A stretch of DNA of 64,000 nucleotides from DRPG01 sp964655065 (lineage in GTDB: Bacteria; Myxococcota_A; UBA796; GCA-2862545), in assembly GCA_964655065.1 (NCBI GenBank), contig CAZZLC010000021.1, positions 47,356-111,355 of the forward strand. Direction: 5' to 3'. Each line of letters starts with the position of its first letter. Position 1 is the stretch's first letter. The translations under genes were made by a program, and so were the position numbers. The notes below the pieces were generated by a model. It ran no database searches and was not told the DNA's origin. It saw only the letters and a program-made list of their open reading frames with translations. Shown piece after piece: positions 1 through 7,806 of the stretch.

Positions 1-145
1 CGCCGATCCTCGCGGCCCGGTCGATCGCCTCCTGGTGGCCGCGCACGAAGCTGTCGAAGACGATCGCCTCGTCGCCGCGCTCGAGCAGCTCGACGAGAAC
101 GTGCGAGCCGATGTAGCCGGCACCGCCGGTGACCATGACCTTCAG
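1..145 (-). CDS. NAD-dependent sugar-nucleotide epimerase/dehydratase, N-terminal fragment
   Basis: Only the first ~48 codons are inside the window; the gene runs off the left edge. The protein opens with MVTGGAGYIGSHVLVELLER, the GxxGxxG dinucleotide-binding turn of the extended short-chain dehydrogenase family, followed by an acidic strand end (VFDSF) that normally binds the NAD ribose. The pattern is that of UDP-glucose 4-epimerase (GalE-like) enzymes, but the catalytic YxxxK is outside the window, so the substrate cannot be assigned. Start choice: a GGGAGG ribosome-binding site sits 5 bases before an in-frame CTG (complement of 143-145) and 14 bases before the first ATG (134-136), so a non-ATG start is likely. 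It is divergent from the hydrolase at 238. Confidence 0.8.
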   Translation of the reverse strand, partial: MKVMVTGGAGYIGSHVLVELLERGDEAIVFDSFVRGHQEAIDRAARIG

Positions 146-237
146 GGGAGCCTCCCGGGTGGTGCTTGCCCGTTCGGCCAATCGGTGGAGGAGATTGAGG
201 GTCGGTGGGACGTCCTCCGAGATACCAGAGCGCTCGC

Positions 238-1035
238 ATGACCCCCGACCGTCCCTCCGATCCACCGCTCCACGAGCTCGAGACCCCAAACGGCCCTCTG
301 TACGTCGCGGACGTCGGAGTGGGTCCCGTCGTGTTGGCGCTGCACGGCGTCCCCGGCACGCATCGTGACTTTCGCTGGCTGGCCAGCGGGCTCGAGCCCT
401 CGCTGCGGCTCGTGCGGCCCGACCTGCCCGGATTCGGGGCCACGCCGCTCGCGACCCTCCCCGCCCGCTCGGCCCACGAGCGCGCCGACCTCGTTCCGCT
501 GATCCTCGACGCCCTCGGCATCGAGCGCTGTGTGGTGCTGGGCCACTCGCTGGGCGCCGCCATCACCGTGGCCGCGGCCACCCGGTTCCCCGATCGCGTC
601 GCCGCAATCGCGCTCCTCTCCTCGCCAGGGCCTCGCCCCCACCGCACGTTCCGTTGGTCCCGACCGCAGCTTCTGTCGTGGCTGCTCGAGGGCGGGCTGA
701 CGCGGGCACTGTTTCGACCCCTGCTCCCCCACGGCTTCGCGCTCGCGGGATTCCCACGGTCGATCCCACACGACGAGCTCGTGCACACGCTGCACTGCTT
801 CGCTACCACCGACTTCGCAGGGCTGGGCCGGGAGGTCGGCGGCCTGTCCGTGCCCGCGCTGGTCGCGTGGGCCGACGACGACCCCATGATCGAAGCCGAG
901 ATCTTCGCCGAGCTCTCGGCCCTGGCTCCGGCGGGACCTCGGCTGCACTTTCCCCGGGGCGGTCACAACGTCCAGAAGACCCACGCGGTAGAGCTGTCCG
1001 AGGCTCTGATCCCGTTCGCGCGCGCCGCGTGGTGA
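238..1035 (+). CDS. alpha/beta-fold hydrolase
   Basis: A 265-residue protein with the alpha/beta hydrolase layout. It shows an HGVPGTH oxyanion-hole segment after the first core strand, then GFGATP, then the nucleophile elbow GHSLGAA (Ser nucleophile), an Asp-bearing strand (WADDDP) and a C-terminal GGHNVQ with the probable catalytic His. The order Ser-Asp-His and the HG near the N-terminus resemble esterase, epoxide hydrolase and haloalkane dehalogenase relatives; the lid is not diagnostic and no substrate can be named. The ATG at 238 is preferred because family similarity begins just after it. An upstream in-frame ATG at 205 would add eleven unrelated residues. No signal peptide is seen, so it is probably cytoplasmic. 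Confidence 0.85.
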   Translation: MTPDRPSDPPLHELETPNGPLYVADVGVGPVVLALHGVPGTHRDFRWLASGLEPSLRLVRPDLPGFGATPLATLPARSAHERADLVPLILDALGIERCVVLGHSLGAAITVAAATRFPDRVAAIALLSSPGPRPHRTFRWSRPQLLSWLLEGGLTRALFRPLLPHGFALAGFPRSIPHDELVHTLHCFATTDFAGLGREVGGLSVPALVAWADDDPMIEAEIFAELSALAPAGPRLHFPRGGHNVQKTHAVELSEALIPFARAAW

Positions 1036-1036
1036 A

Positions 1037-1071
1037 GGGGCCGGACGAGGAGCACGCTCTCGACAGGCCCC
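1037..1071. terminator. hairpin between convergent genes (possible terminator)
   Basis: GGGGCC at 1037-1042 can pair with GGCCCC at 1066-1071, with an inner CGAG/CTCG pairing. It lies exactly between the stop of the hydrolase and the stop of the AraC-type gene that face each other. There is no clear T-run on either side, so this is only a candidate bidirectional terminator. Confidence 0.3.
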
Positions 1072-1086
1072 ACGAGGCAGGTCGGG

Positions 1087-1977
1087 TCAGCCGCGGCGCG
1101 GACGGACCGGGACTACGATCGCCACCTTGTGGACGCCGCTGTCGTCGGGCATCGAGAGGTACTCCTCGTAGCCGAACCGATCGTCGGGCTCGAAGGCGCT
1201 GTCGGGCAGCCAGGAGGCGTAGACCCACTGCCAGGCCTCGCCGTATTGCGGCGGGGTGAGCTCGAAGGAGGCCACCAGGCACGGCCCGGCCGGGATCTCG
1301 AGGATGCCCACCTCGCCCTCGGCCTTCGTGTCCTCCGGCACCGACGCACACACGCTGATGCGGAGCTGTTCCTCGTCGGTGACGTCGGGGTTGTCGTGGT
1401 AGATCGTGAACGAGCGCGTGCCGGGTCCCATCAGGCCGCGGGCGGACAGCCACCCCATCAGCTTGCCGAACAGGCGCTCGAAGAGCGCGCCATCCCCTGC
1501 GTAGGGGCCCACGTGGCGGACGTAGGCGACGGTCATTGCGGGACGGTCCACCACCTCGGAGGACAGCGGGGTGAGGCTTTCGGTCGTCATTTCTCCCTCC
1601 TTTCGCCTCGATTGGACCGCATCTCCCACGTCGTCGACTTGTCCTGGGTTGCGAACCGCTTGGCACTGCTTGCGCCATTCGGAGGCAGCGACGCCGAAAT
1701 GGCGCCGGAAGGCCCGCGAGAACGAGGAGACCTCCTGCCACCCGCAGTCGAACGCGATCTCGGTGACGCTGTGGCCTTCGTGGTGGCGAAGCATGGTCGC
1801 GGCCTTCTCGAGCCGCAGCCGTCGCACGTAGGCGCTGGGCGTCTCGCCGACGAGCGCGGTGAAGATGCGGTGGAAGTGGAAGGGCGAGAAGTGCGCGACT
1901 CTCGCGAGCTCGGCGAGGGACAGCGGCTCGGCGAGATTCCGCTCGACGAAGTCCTGCACTCGCTGCACGCGCGCCAC
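1087..1977 (-). CDS. AraC-family regulator with GyrI-like effector domain, 5' end lost in assembly gap
   Basis: The readable part encodes an AraC/XylS double helix-turn-helix (about 100 residues; LAELARVAHFSPFHFHRIF is the first HTH and VTEIAFDCGWQEVSSFSRAF the second). A linker follows, then a ~155-residue GyrI-like small-molecule-binding domain (HVGPYAGDGALFERLFGKL onward). This order is common in Rob/BmrR-like drug or metabolite sensors. The N-terminus falls in the 100-N gap, and because gap length is arbitrary, reading through the Ns is not meaningful. A strong internal ribosome-binding site precedes an in-frame ATG at 1590, so the effector domain may also be made alone. The neighbours give no clue to the ligand. 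Confidence 0.8.
   Translation of the reverse strand: MARVQRVQDFVERNLAEPLSLAELARVAHFSPFHFHRIFTALVGETPSAYVRRLRLEKAATMLRHHEGHSVTEIAFDCGWQEVSSFSRAFRRHFGVAASEWRKQCQAVRNPGQVDDVGDAVQSRRKEGEMTTESLTPLSSEVVDRPAMTVAYVRHVGPYAGDGALFERLFGKLMGWLSARGLMGPGTRSFTIYHDNPDVTDEEQLRISVCASVPEDTKAEGEVGILEIPAGPCLVASFELTPPQYGEAWQWVYASWLPDSAFEPDDRFGYEEYLSMPDDSGVHKVAIVVPVRPRRG
1588..1603 (-). promoter_or_regulatory. internal Shine-Dalgarno and ATG inside the AraC-GyrI gene
   Basis: On the minus strand AAAGGAGGGAG lies a few bases before an in-frame ATG (complement of 1588-1590). Translation from it would give a 167-residue protein (MTTESLTPLS...) that is exactly the GyrI-like domain without the DNA-binding domain. The match to the anti-SD core is better than at most genes in this window. 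Confidence 0.55.
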
Positions 1978-2077
1978 NNNNNNNNNNNNNNNNNNNNNNN
2001 NNNNNNNNNNNNNNNNNNNNNNNNNNNNNNNNNNNNNNNNNNNNNNNNNNNNNNNNNNNNNNNNNNNNNNNNNNNNN
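1978..2077. other. assembly gap (100 N)
   Basis: Exactly 100 undetermined bases, the conventional filler for a scaffold join of unknown length. Linkage and distance between the AraC-type gene and recJ are therefore not proven by sequence. Confidence 0.99.
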
Positions 2078-2142
2078 CGGTCCGAGACCCGACCCTGACG
2101 GGTGATCGGCCGAGAACCTGGACCAGGTGGCAACCCTGATCT

Positions 2143-3966
2143 ATGCTGGGTGTCCCTTCCCTCCGCCGGTCAGTTCGTGGCTGGTCTCCCTGCTACTTCC
2201 CCCGTGTGCCCACCGTGATCACCACCGCCCCTCCCAGCCTCACTGGCGCCCGTTGGCGTTCGGTCGGCTCCGACTCCGAGTCAGCCACGGCCGACGCGCG
2301 AGCCCTCGCAAACCGACTCGGGCTGTCCCTGCCGGCAGCCCAGGTCCTCGGGCTCCGCCTCGGCGACCGCGTCGAGGAAGCCCACGAATGGCTCGCGCCA
2401 ACCCTCGACCACTTCCACAACCCCTGGACCATGCTCAACATGGACCGGGCGGTGGAGCGGCTCCGCCGAGCCCTGTTCGACCGTCAGCACGTCCGGGTCG
2501 TCACCGACTACGACGTCGACGGCACCACCTCGTCGCTCATCCTGCAGGCCGTGATCAAGCTCGTGGGGCCCGACGTCACGCTCGACTACCACATCCCCAA
2601 TCGGTTCGACGAGGGGTACGGGTTCAGCGTCGCTGCCGCCCAGAAGGCCGCACGTGACGGGGTGTCGCTCATCGTCACCGCCGACATCGGGGTCCGCGAT
2701 CACGCCGCCATCGCCGAGGCTGCGAACGCCGGCGTCGACGTGCTGGTCTGCGACCACCATCTCCCCAAGGGCGCGGCGGTCCCCGACGAGGCCACGGTGC
2801 TCTGTCCGCCCCAGGAGGGGTGCAGCTATCCGAACGGCGCACTGGCTGCGTGCGGGGTGAGCCTCAAGGTCGCCGAGGCCCTGCTCACCGGCCACCCCAA
2901 GAAGGACGCGATCCTGCGCTCGATGCTCAAGCTCGCGGCCATCGGCACCGTGGCTGACATGGTGCCCCTCGACACGCTCGAGAACCGCGCCATCGTGACG
3001 CTCGGGCTCCAGGCGCTGAATGCGGACCGTCACCATGCTGGTCTCGCGGAACTCATTCATGTCGCCGACCTCGCCAACCGCGAGATCCGACCGACCGACC
3101 TCGGCTTCCGACTCGGCCCCCGCATCAACGCGGCAGGCCGGCTCGCCGATGCCACGCTCGTCGTGGAGCTCCTCACCACCCGAGACACCGACGAGGCCAA
3201 GCGCCTCGCCCGCAAGCTCGATGGGCTCAACACCGACCGCAAGGACATCCAGCGGCGCCTCGTCGAGGAAGCGCTCGAGGAGCTCGGCGAGGATCCGCCG
3301 TCGTTCGTGGTGCTCTCCGGACCCGAGGAGCACGGCTGGCACCGCGGCGTGGTCGGCATCGTAGCCGCCCGAGTGAAAGACGAGGTGCACCGCCCCACCG
3401 CCATCGTGTCGATTCAGGGCGACGTCGCGGTGGGCAGTGTGCGGAGCGTCCCCGAGGTCCACGCGGTGCGTGCGCTCGACGAGGCCTCCGACCTGCTCGT
3501 CAAGTACGGTGGGCATCCCGCGGCCGCCGGGTTCACCATCCGCACCGACGATCTGCCGGAGCTCGAGGCACGGCTCTGTGCCTACGTCGATCGGGCGACG
3601 GGCGACGAGGAGCTTCGTCCCGAGCTGGAGTACGACGCGGTGCTCGACGTGAGCGCCATCTCCCTCGGTCTGGCCGACGAGCTTCGCCAGCTCGGCCCCT
3701 TCGGCATCGCCAATCGTGAGCCGGTGTTCCTCGTGCGGGGGGTCCGCCCCTTCGACTTCGAGATCAAGGGCAAGCAGGAGAGCATCCTCAAGTTCAAGGT
3801 CCCCATCGACGATCGGCAGGCGCTCGAGGCGATCTGGTGGGACCAGACCGACCGCATCGACGAGCTCCGAGACCAGGCCGTCGACTTGCTCGTGCACGTC
3901 GAAGAGAACACCTGGGGGGGCAGCCGGAAGCTTCAGCTCCGGATCGTCGACGCTCGACCCTCCTGA
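2143..3966 (+). CDS. recJ: single-stranded-DNA-specific exonuclease RecJ
   Basis: RecJ degrades single-stranded DNA 5'-to-3' in recombination and mismatch repair. The DHH phosphoesterase domain shows motif I as DYDVDGTTS (about residue 123), a TADIGV strand, and the signature DHH in VCDHHLPK (about 204). The DHHA1 domain carries GGHPAAAGF (about 457) with the nucleic-acid-binding glycines, and an OB-type C-terminal domain follows (LGPFGIANREPVF onward). At about 600 residues it has normal RecJ length. Two starts are possible: ATG at 2143, with AGGTGG 12 bases upstream, or GTG at 2206 (MPTVITTAPP), which has no visible ribosome site but begins closer to the conserved part. The gene stands alone, directly right of the gap. 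Confidence 0.93.
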   Translation: MLGVPSLRRSVRGWSPCYFPRVPTVITTAPPSLTGARWRSVGSDSESATADARALANRLGLSLPAAQVLGLRLGDRVEEAHEWLAPTLDHFHNPWTMLNMDRAVERLRRALFDRQHVRVVTDYDVDGTTSSLILQAVIKLVGPDVTLDYHIPNRFDEGYGFSVAAAQKAARDGVSLIVTADIGVRDHAAIAEAANAGVDVLVCDHHLPKGAAVPDEATVLCPPQEGCSYPNGALAACGVSLKVAEALLTGHPKKDAILRSMLKLAAIGTVADMVPLDTLENRAIVTLGLQALNADRHHAGLAELIHVADLANREIRPTDLGFRLGPRINAAGRLADATLVVELLTTRDTDEAKRLARKLDGLNTDRKDIQRRLVEEALEELGEDPPSFVVLSGPEEHGWHRGVVGIVAARVKDEVHRPTAIVSIQGDVAVGSVRSVPEVHAVRALDEASDLLVKYGGHPAAAGFTIRTDDLPELEARLCAYVDRATGDEELRPELEYDAVLDVSAISLGLADELRQLGPFGIANREPVFLVRGVRPFDFEIKGKQESILKFKVPIDDRQALEAIWWDQTDRIDELRDQAVDLLVHVEENTWGGSRKLQLRIVDARPS

Positions 3967-4006
3967 TCGGGCAGTCTCCCGAGCTCGAGGTCCCACCCGT
4001 CGTCCA

Positions 4007-4024
4007 GAAGCGGTTACCCGCTTC
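4007..4024 (+). terminator. hairpin after recJ
   Basis: A perfect 7-bp stem with a 4-base loop (GAAGCGG-TTAC-CCGCTTC) lies 40 bases after the recJ stop and 40 bases before the next start. No T-run follows. It may attenuate or end recJ transcription, or sit in the leader of the receptor gene. Confidence 0.35.
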
Positions 4025-4063
4025 CCCAGGCGAGGAAGAAAACTCGCGACGACGGAGGGACCG

Positions 4064-6286
4064 GTGTTGTTCTGGTGGTGGGCGATGCAGCTTGCGGTCG
4101 CTGACCGTCCACCTCCCGTGGTCACGACCTCCGTGGTGGGCCGGGTGCGCTCGGCGGGAACCCGCGGGCCGCTCCCGGCGGTCACGGTGGGTCTGCGAAG
4201 CGGGGCGGGCCGAGAGCCGCGCGAGACGGTCACCGACGTCGACGGGCGATTTCGATTCGAGGACGTCCCCGTGGGACCCTGGACGCTGTTCCCGGCAACG
4301 CCCGGCTACCGCACCGACGACGTCTCGCTGACCTTGCTCAACGGTCGCGAGCCCGACGTCACCATGTTCTGGGTCGACGACACGCCGTGGGAGCGGGGGA
4401 CCGCCGACGCGGAGATCGTGGTCGTCGGACAGCGGGTCACCCCCGAGATCACCGAGCGCGTCATTCCCACCGAGGTCGCGCGAACGCTGCCTGGCACCAA
4501 CGGGGACGTGGTGCGGGTCGTCCAGAACCTGCCCGGGGTGGCGCGACCGCCGCTCAACATCGGCCAGCTGCTCATCCGCGGTACCGCGCCCGAGGACTCG
4601 GCGTACTACCTCGACGGGGCGCCCATCCCCCTCGTGTTCCACTTCGGCGGGCTGTCCACCGTGCTCAACGGCGACACGCTCGAGGAGATCGCCTACCTGC
4701 CCGGCAACTACGGCGTGAGGTACGGCCGGACGCTCGGCGGCGTCGTCGACCTGCGGGCCGAGGACCGGCTGCCCCAGCGGTCGGGGGGCTACCTCTCGGT
4801 GGACCTCTTCCAGACCACCGCGTTCGTCGAGCAGCGCATCGGCAAGCGCCACGCCCTGACCGTCTCGGGGCGCCGCTCCTACGTCGACGCCATCCTGAAT
4901 CCGGTGCTCAACGCAGGCGAGGGCGGACCCGCCGTGCAGGCACCCCGCTACGGCGACTTCCAGGTCCGCTGGCTCACGAGGCGGCGGTCGGGCGGCGTGG
5001 TCGATGCCTTGTTCCTGTTCTCCGACGATCGCTTTCGGGTGGTCGGCGACGGCGAGGACGACGGGGATGTGCAGATCGGGTTCTCCACCACCTTCGGGAA
5101 GGCCCGGCTCCTGTTCCGGGACGAGCTCGGGGGCGGCTGGCGCAACGAGCTGTCGATCATCGGGGGCCGCGAGCGGCAGGCGTTCGCGCTGCCCGAGGGC
5201 GAGGCCTTCGAAGACCCGATCCGGCTGTCGATCCGCGAGGAGCTCTTCGTGGCGGCCAACCCTGTCGGGCTGAGGGCCGGCATCGACACCCAGCTCAGCC
5301 AGTTCCGCTTCAGCTACGACGTGCCGTCCTTCGGGGAACCGGAGGGGGCCGACGTCTTCCGCGCTGCGCCCGCGGCCTACCTCGAGCCGACCGTCCAGCT
5401 CGGGGCGGTGCGGCTCGTTCCGGGGGTGCGGGTGGACGGGCTGTTCCTCGGCGACATCACCTCCACCTGGACCATCGACCCTCGCTTCTCGACCGAGATC
5501 CGTCTCCGGAACACCACCCTGAAGGGCAGCACGGGACTGTACAGCCAGTGGCCGACGGTCCGCCAGCTCGTCCAGCAGCCCGAGCTCGGTGCCCAGCGGG
5601 GATGGCAGAGTGCCGTGGGCGTACAGCAGCTGATCACCCCCTCACTGTCCGTCGAGATCACGGGCTACACCCAGCAACTCTCACAGCTGGTCTCGGGCCG
5701 CGAGGACGCGTTCCGCTTCTTCACGGGACCTCCTCCGGTCGGGCCCTTCGACACCGCTCCGTACGCGAACGACGGCACAGGGGCCATCTGGGGCGTCGAG
5801 ACCCTCGTGAAGCTCGCGACCGAGCGCACCACCGCCTGGTTCTCGGGGACCTTTGGGCGCTCGACCCGCATCGACCGGCCCGGGGATCCGACGGAGCTCT
5901 TCGAGTTCGACCAGCCGGTGGTCCTCACCGCCCTCGCGTCCCACGAGCTGCCTCGGGGCTGGCGGCTCGGCGCCCGGGCGCGATTCTCGTCGGGCAACCC
6001 CTACACGCCGGTGGTCAACCGGTTCTTCGATCTGTCGTCCCGGCAGTTCCTGCCGGTCTACGGCCCGGTCGACAGCGCGCGACTCCCATCGTTCTTCCAG
6101 CTCGATCTACGCTTCGACAAGCAGTGGACCTTCGACCGTTGGTCGCTCGACTTCTACCTGGACCTCCAGAACGCCACCAACGCGCAGAACGTCGAGGTCA
6201 TCGGCTACACGTTCGACTTCTCGGAGGAGGACTCGGTGACGCAGATTCCCATCGTGCCTGCCTTTGGCCTGCGGGGTTCGTGGTGA
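4064..6286 (+). CDS. TonB-dependent receptor with N-terminal carboxypeptidase-regulatory-like domain
   Basis: A 740-residue outer-membrane protein. After a short hydrophobic N-terminus (LFWWWAMQLAVA) comes a ~75-residue beta-sandwich of the carboxypeptidase-regulatory type (VVGRVRSAGTRGPLPAVTV ... GRFRFEDVPVG). A plug domain follows (VVRVVQNLPGVARPP, LLIRGTAPEDSAYYLDGAP, LGGVVDLR), then a ~22-stranded barrel ending near the C-terminus. This is the active-transport receptor fold used for siderophores, cobalamin or glycans; the plug region does not show the substrate. The GTG at 4064 is chosen because GGAGGG lies 5-6 bases before it and it creates the signal-like N-terminus. It overlaps the next lipoprotein gene by four bases, so the two are translationally coupled. 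Confidence 0.88.
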   Translation: MLFWWWAMQLAVADRPPPVVTTSVVGRVRSAGTRGPLPAVTVGLRSGAGREPRETVTDVDGRFRFEDVPVGPWTLFPATPGYRTDDVSLTLLNGREPDVTMFWVDDTPWERGTADAEIVVVGQRVTPEITERVIPTEVARTLPGTNGDVVRVVQNLPGVARPPLNIGQLLIRGTAPEDSAYYLDGAPIPLVFHFGGLSTVLNGDTLEEIAYLPGNYGVRYGRTLGGVVDLRAEDRLPQRSGGYLSVDLFQTTAFVEQRIGKRHALTVSGRRSYVDAILNPVLNAGEGGPAVQAPRYGDFQVRWLTRRRSGGVVDALFLFSDDRFRVVGDGEDDGDVQIGFSTTFGKARLLFRDELGGGWRNELSIIGGRERQAFALPEGEAFEDPIRLSIREELFVAANPVGLRAGIDTQLSQFRFSYDVPSFGEPEGADVFRAAPAAYLEPTVQLGAVRLVPGVRVDGLFLGDITSTWTIDPRFSTEIRLRNTTLKGSTGLYSQWPTVRQLVQQPELGAQRGWQSAVGVQQLITPSLSVEITGYTQQLSQLVSGREDAFRFFTGPPPVGPFDTAPYANDGTGAIWGVETLVKLATERTTAWFSGTFGRSTRIDRPGDPTELFEFDQPVVLTALASHELPRGWRLGARARFSSGNPYTPVVNRFFDLSSRQFLPVYGPVDSARLPSFFQLDLRFDKQWTFDRWSLDFYLDLQNATNAQNVEVIGYTFDFSEEDSVTQIPIVPAFGLRGSW

Positions 6287-6999
6287 TCGGGTCGCTCTGG
6301 CTGTCAGTGCTCGGGGGCTGCATGGGTGGCCCCAACCTCGAGACGCGCATCACCGAGCTCCGGGTCGTGGCCGCGAAGGCCGAGCCTGCCGCGGCGGAGA
6401 AGGGGGAGCCCTTCGAGCTCGTGGTGTGGGTGGCCGACCCGCTGGACCGCGGGGGCGACGTGCTCACCTGGAGCTGCGTCGAGACGCTCCCCTGTGAGCC
6501 ACTCACCGCCGAGGTTCCCGAGGCGGGCGAGACCACTCCGCCCATCGTTCAGACCCGGGCGGCCGTGCCTGCACCGATCTGGGTGCTCGCCTGCGCCGAG
6601 GGGGACTGCGGAGACCTCGACAGCCCGCCCGAGGACCGGCTTCGCGACCCGGTCGAGTGGCTGCGTGACCTCCCCGTCGGCGGGGTGAGCGCCGCGTCTC
6701 GGCCTCCTCCCATCTCGATCGACGCCTCCCTGGTCAACCCGACCCTGGTGGCCACTCCGGACGTGGCCCTCGACCGGGGGAGATCGGAGGTGGAGCTCGT
6801 CTTCGAGGTCAGCGACGCCGAGACGGCGTTCGGATACGCGACCAGCGGCGGCTTCGAGACACCTCAGGTCGAGCCGGACGACGCCGGTCGGTTCACCCTC
6901 ACCTGGTTCTCCGACCCCGAGCAGGAGTCCGGTGAGGTCTTCGTCGTGTTCACCAACCCGGCCGGCGGCACCGAGGTGTGGCAGTCCCCGGTGCCGTGA
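6283..6999 (+). CDS. lipoprotein coupled to the TonB-dependent receptor
   Basis: A 238-residue protein with a short signal ending in the lipobox LGGC, so the mature protein begins with a lipidated Cys. The body is Pro/Glu/Asp rich with beta-strand character and four further cysteines (WSCVETLPCEP, LACAEGDCGD), and it has no recognised domain. Its GTG start lies inside the receptor's stop codon (GTGA), giving strict translational coupling. Partner lipoproteins of this kind, encoded right after TonB-dependent receptors, often bind the ligand at the cell surface; here that role is inferred only from position. The stop abuts the stop of the convergent gene with zero spacing. Confidence 0.8.
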   Translation: MIGSLWLSVLGGCMGGPNLETRITELRVVAAKAEPAAAEKGEPFELVVWVADPLDRGGDVLTWSCVETLPCEPLTAEVPEAGETTPPIVQTRAAVPAPIWVLACAEGDCGDLDSPPEDRLRDPVEWLRDLPVGGVSAASRPPPISIDASLVNPTLVATPDVALDRGRSEVELVFEVSDAETAFGYATSGGFETPQVEPDDAGRFTLTWFSDPEQESGEVFVVFTNPAGGTEVWQSPVP

Positions 7000-7770
7000 T
7001 CAGCGTGGGCCGACAAGGGCGCTCGCCACGTCCTCCCAGCGGGCGCTCGCGAAGCCCTGGGGCGCCTCGGTGTCGAACACCTCGGGGGCAACCTCGAGCG
7101 GCTCGAAGGACTTGAACCGTACGTCGAGCGCAAGCTCCAGCGCCGGTACCGCCAGCGACCAGGCCGTCGGTAGAACGCCCGCCTCCGTCACCTCGAAGCC
7201 CTCGTAGCGCAGAATGAGGCGCTCGGTCCCGTCGGGCTCGACAAGCCGAACCTCCCGAGGGCGGAGCGGGGTGTCCTCGAGCACGACCTGCACCCCGTTG
7301 CGCTCGTAGCGGAGTCCTCCGTCGGGGGTGGCGACGAGCTCCGCGGGGTCAGGCTCCGGCACCTGGCCGAGGAACAGCCCCACCACGCCATCGACACCCA
7401 GCTCCTCGTCGGTCCACTCCCGAACCGTGGCCTCCACCGCGTCGGCCCAGTAGTGGCGAGCATCACGGCGAATCACGATGGACGCCCGCTCTCCGTCGGT
7501 CTGTGCGGTGGCCAGCGGTCCTCCCAGGGGCCCGAGCACCGCGAAGTGCAGCCGGCCCGGCCGGTCCACGATCAGCGCGCCTCCGGTGCTCCCCTTCAGC
7601 CCCAGGGGCTCGGACGCGATCTTGAACGAGAAGCGCCCCCGTAGCGGGTCCGCAACCTCGGCGCGGAGCAGCGAGAGCGCATCCCCCGCCTCACCAGCCG
7701 GGAGTGGGCGAACCGGCCTGCGACAGCCGACCGACGCGAGCACGACGATCCCGAAAACGACAGCCCTCAA
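7000..7770 (-). CDS. outer-membrane lipoprotein, LolB/DUF4292-like
   Basis: The protein starts LRAVVFGIVVLASVGC, a classical lipoprotein signal with lipobox ASVGC. The mature ~240 residues form repeated beta strands (GRFSFKIASEPLGLKGST, GRLHFAVLGPLGGPLAT, RERNGVQVVLEDTP-type segments) reminiscent of the LolA/LolB beta-barrel-half fold seen in DUF4292 proteins, which are typical of delta-proteobacteria. That family assignment is by pattern only. The TTG at 7770 is chosen because GGAG lies 8 bases before it and it starts the signal peptide. A longer GTG start at 7806 would touch the divergent transporter start. No catalytic residues are apparent. Confidence 0.7.
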   Translation of the reverse strand: MRAVVFGIVVLASVGCRRPVRPLPAGEAGDALSLLRAEVADPLRGRFSFKIASEPLGLKGSTGGALIVDRPGRLHFAVLGPLGGPLATAQTDGERASIVIRRDARHYWADAVEATVREWTDEELGVDGVVGLFLGQVPEPDPAELVATPDGGLRYERNGVQVVLEDTPLRPREVRLVEPDGTERLILRYEGFEVTEAGVLPTAWSLAVPALELALDVRFKSFEPLEVAPEVFDTEAPQGFASARWEDVASALVGPR

Positions 7771-7806
7771 GGCAGCTCCAGAGGTAGCGGGAGACAGGAG
7801 ACCCAC

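Noticed and set aside
2281..4233. 650-codon minus-strand frame opposite recJ
   Set aside because: Composition is Glu/Val/His-rich shadow sequence and RecJ motifs are intact on the other strand.
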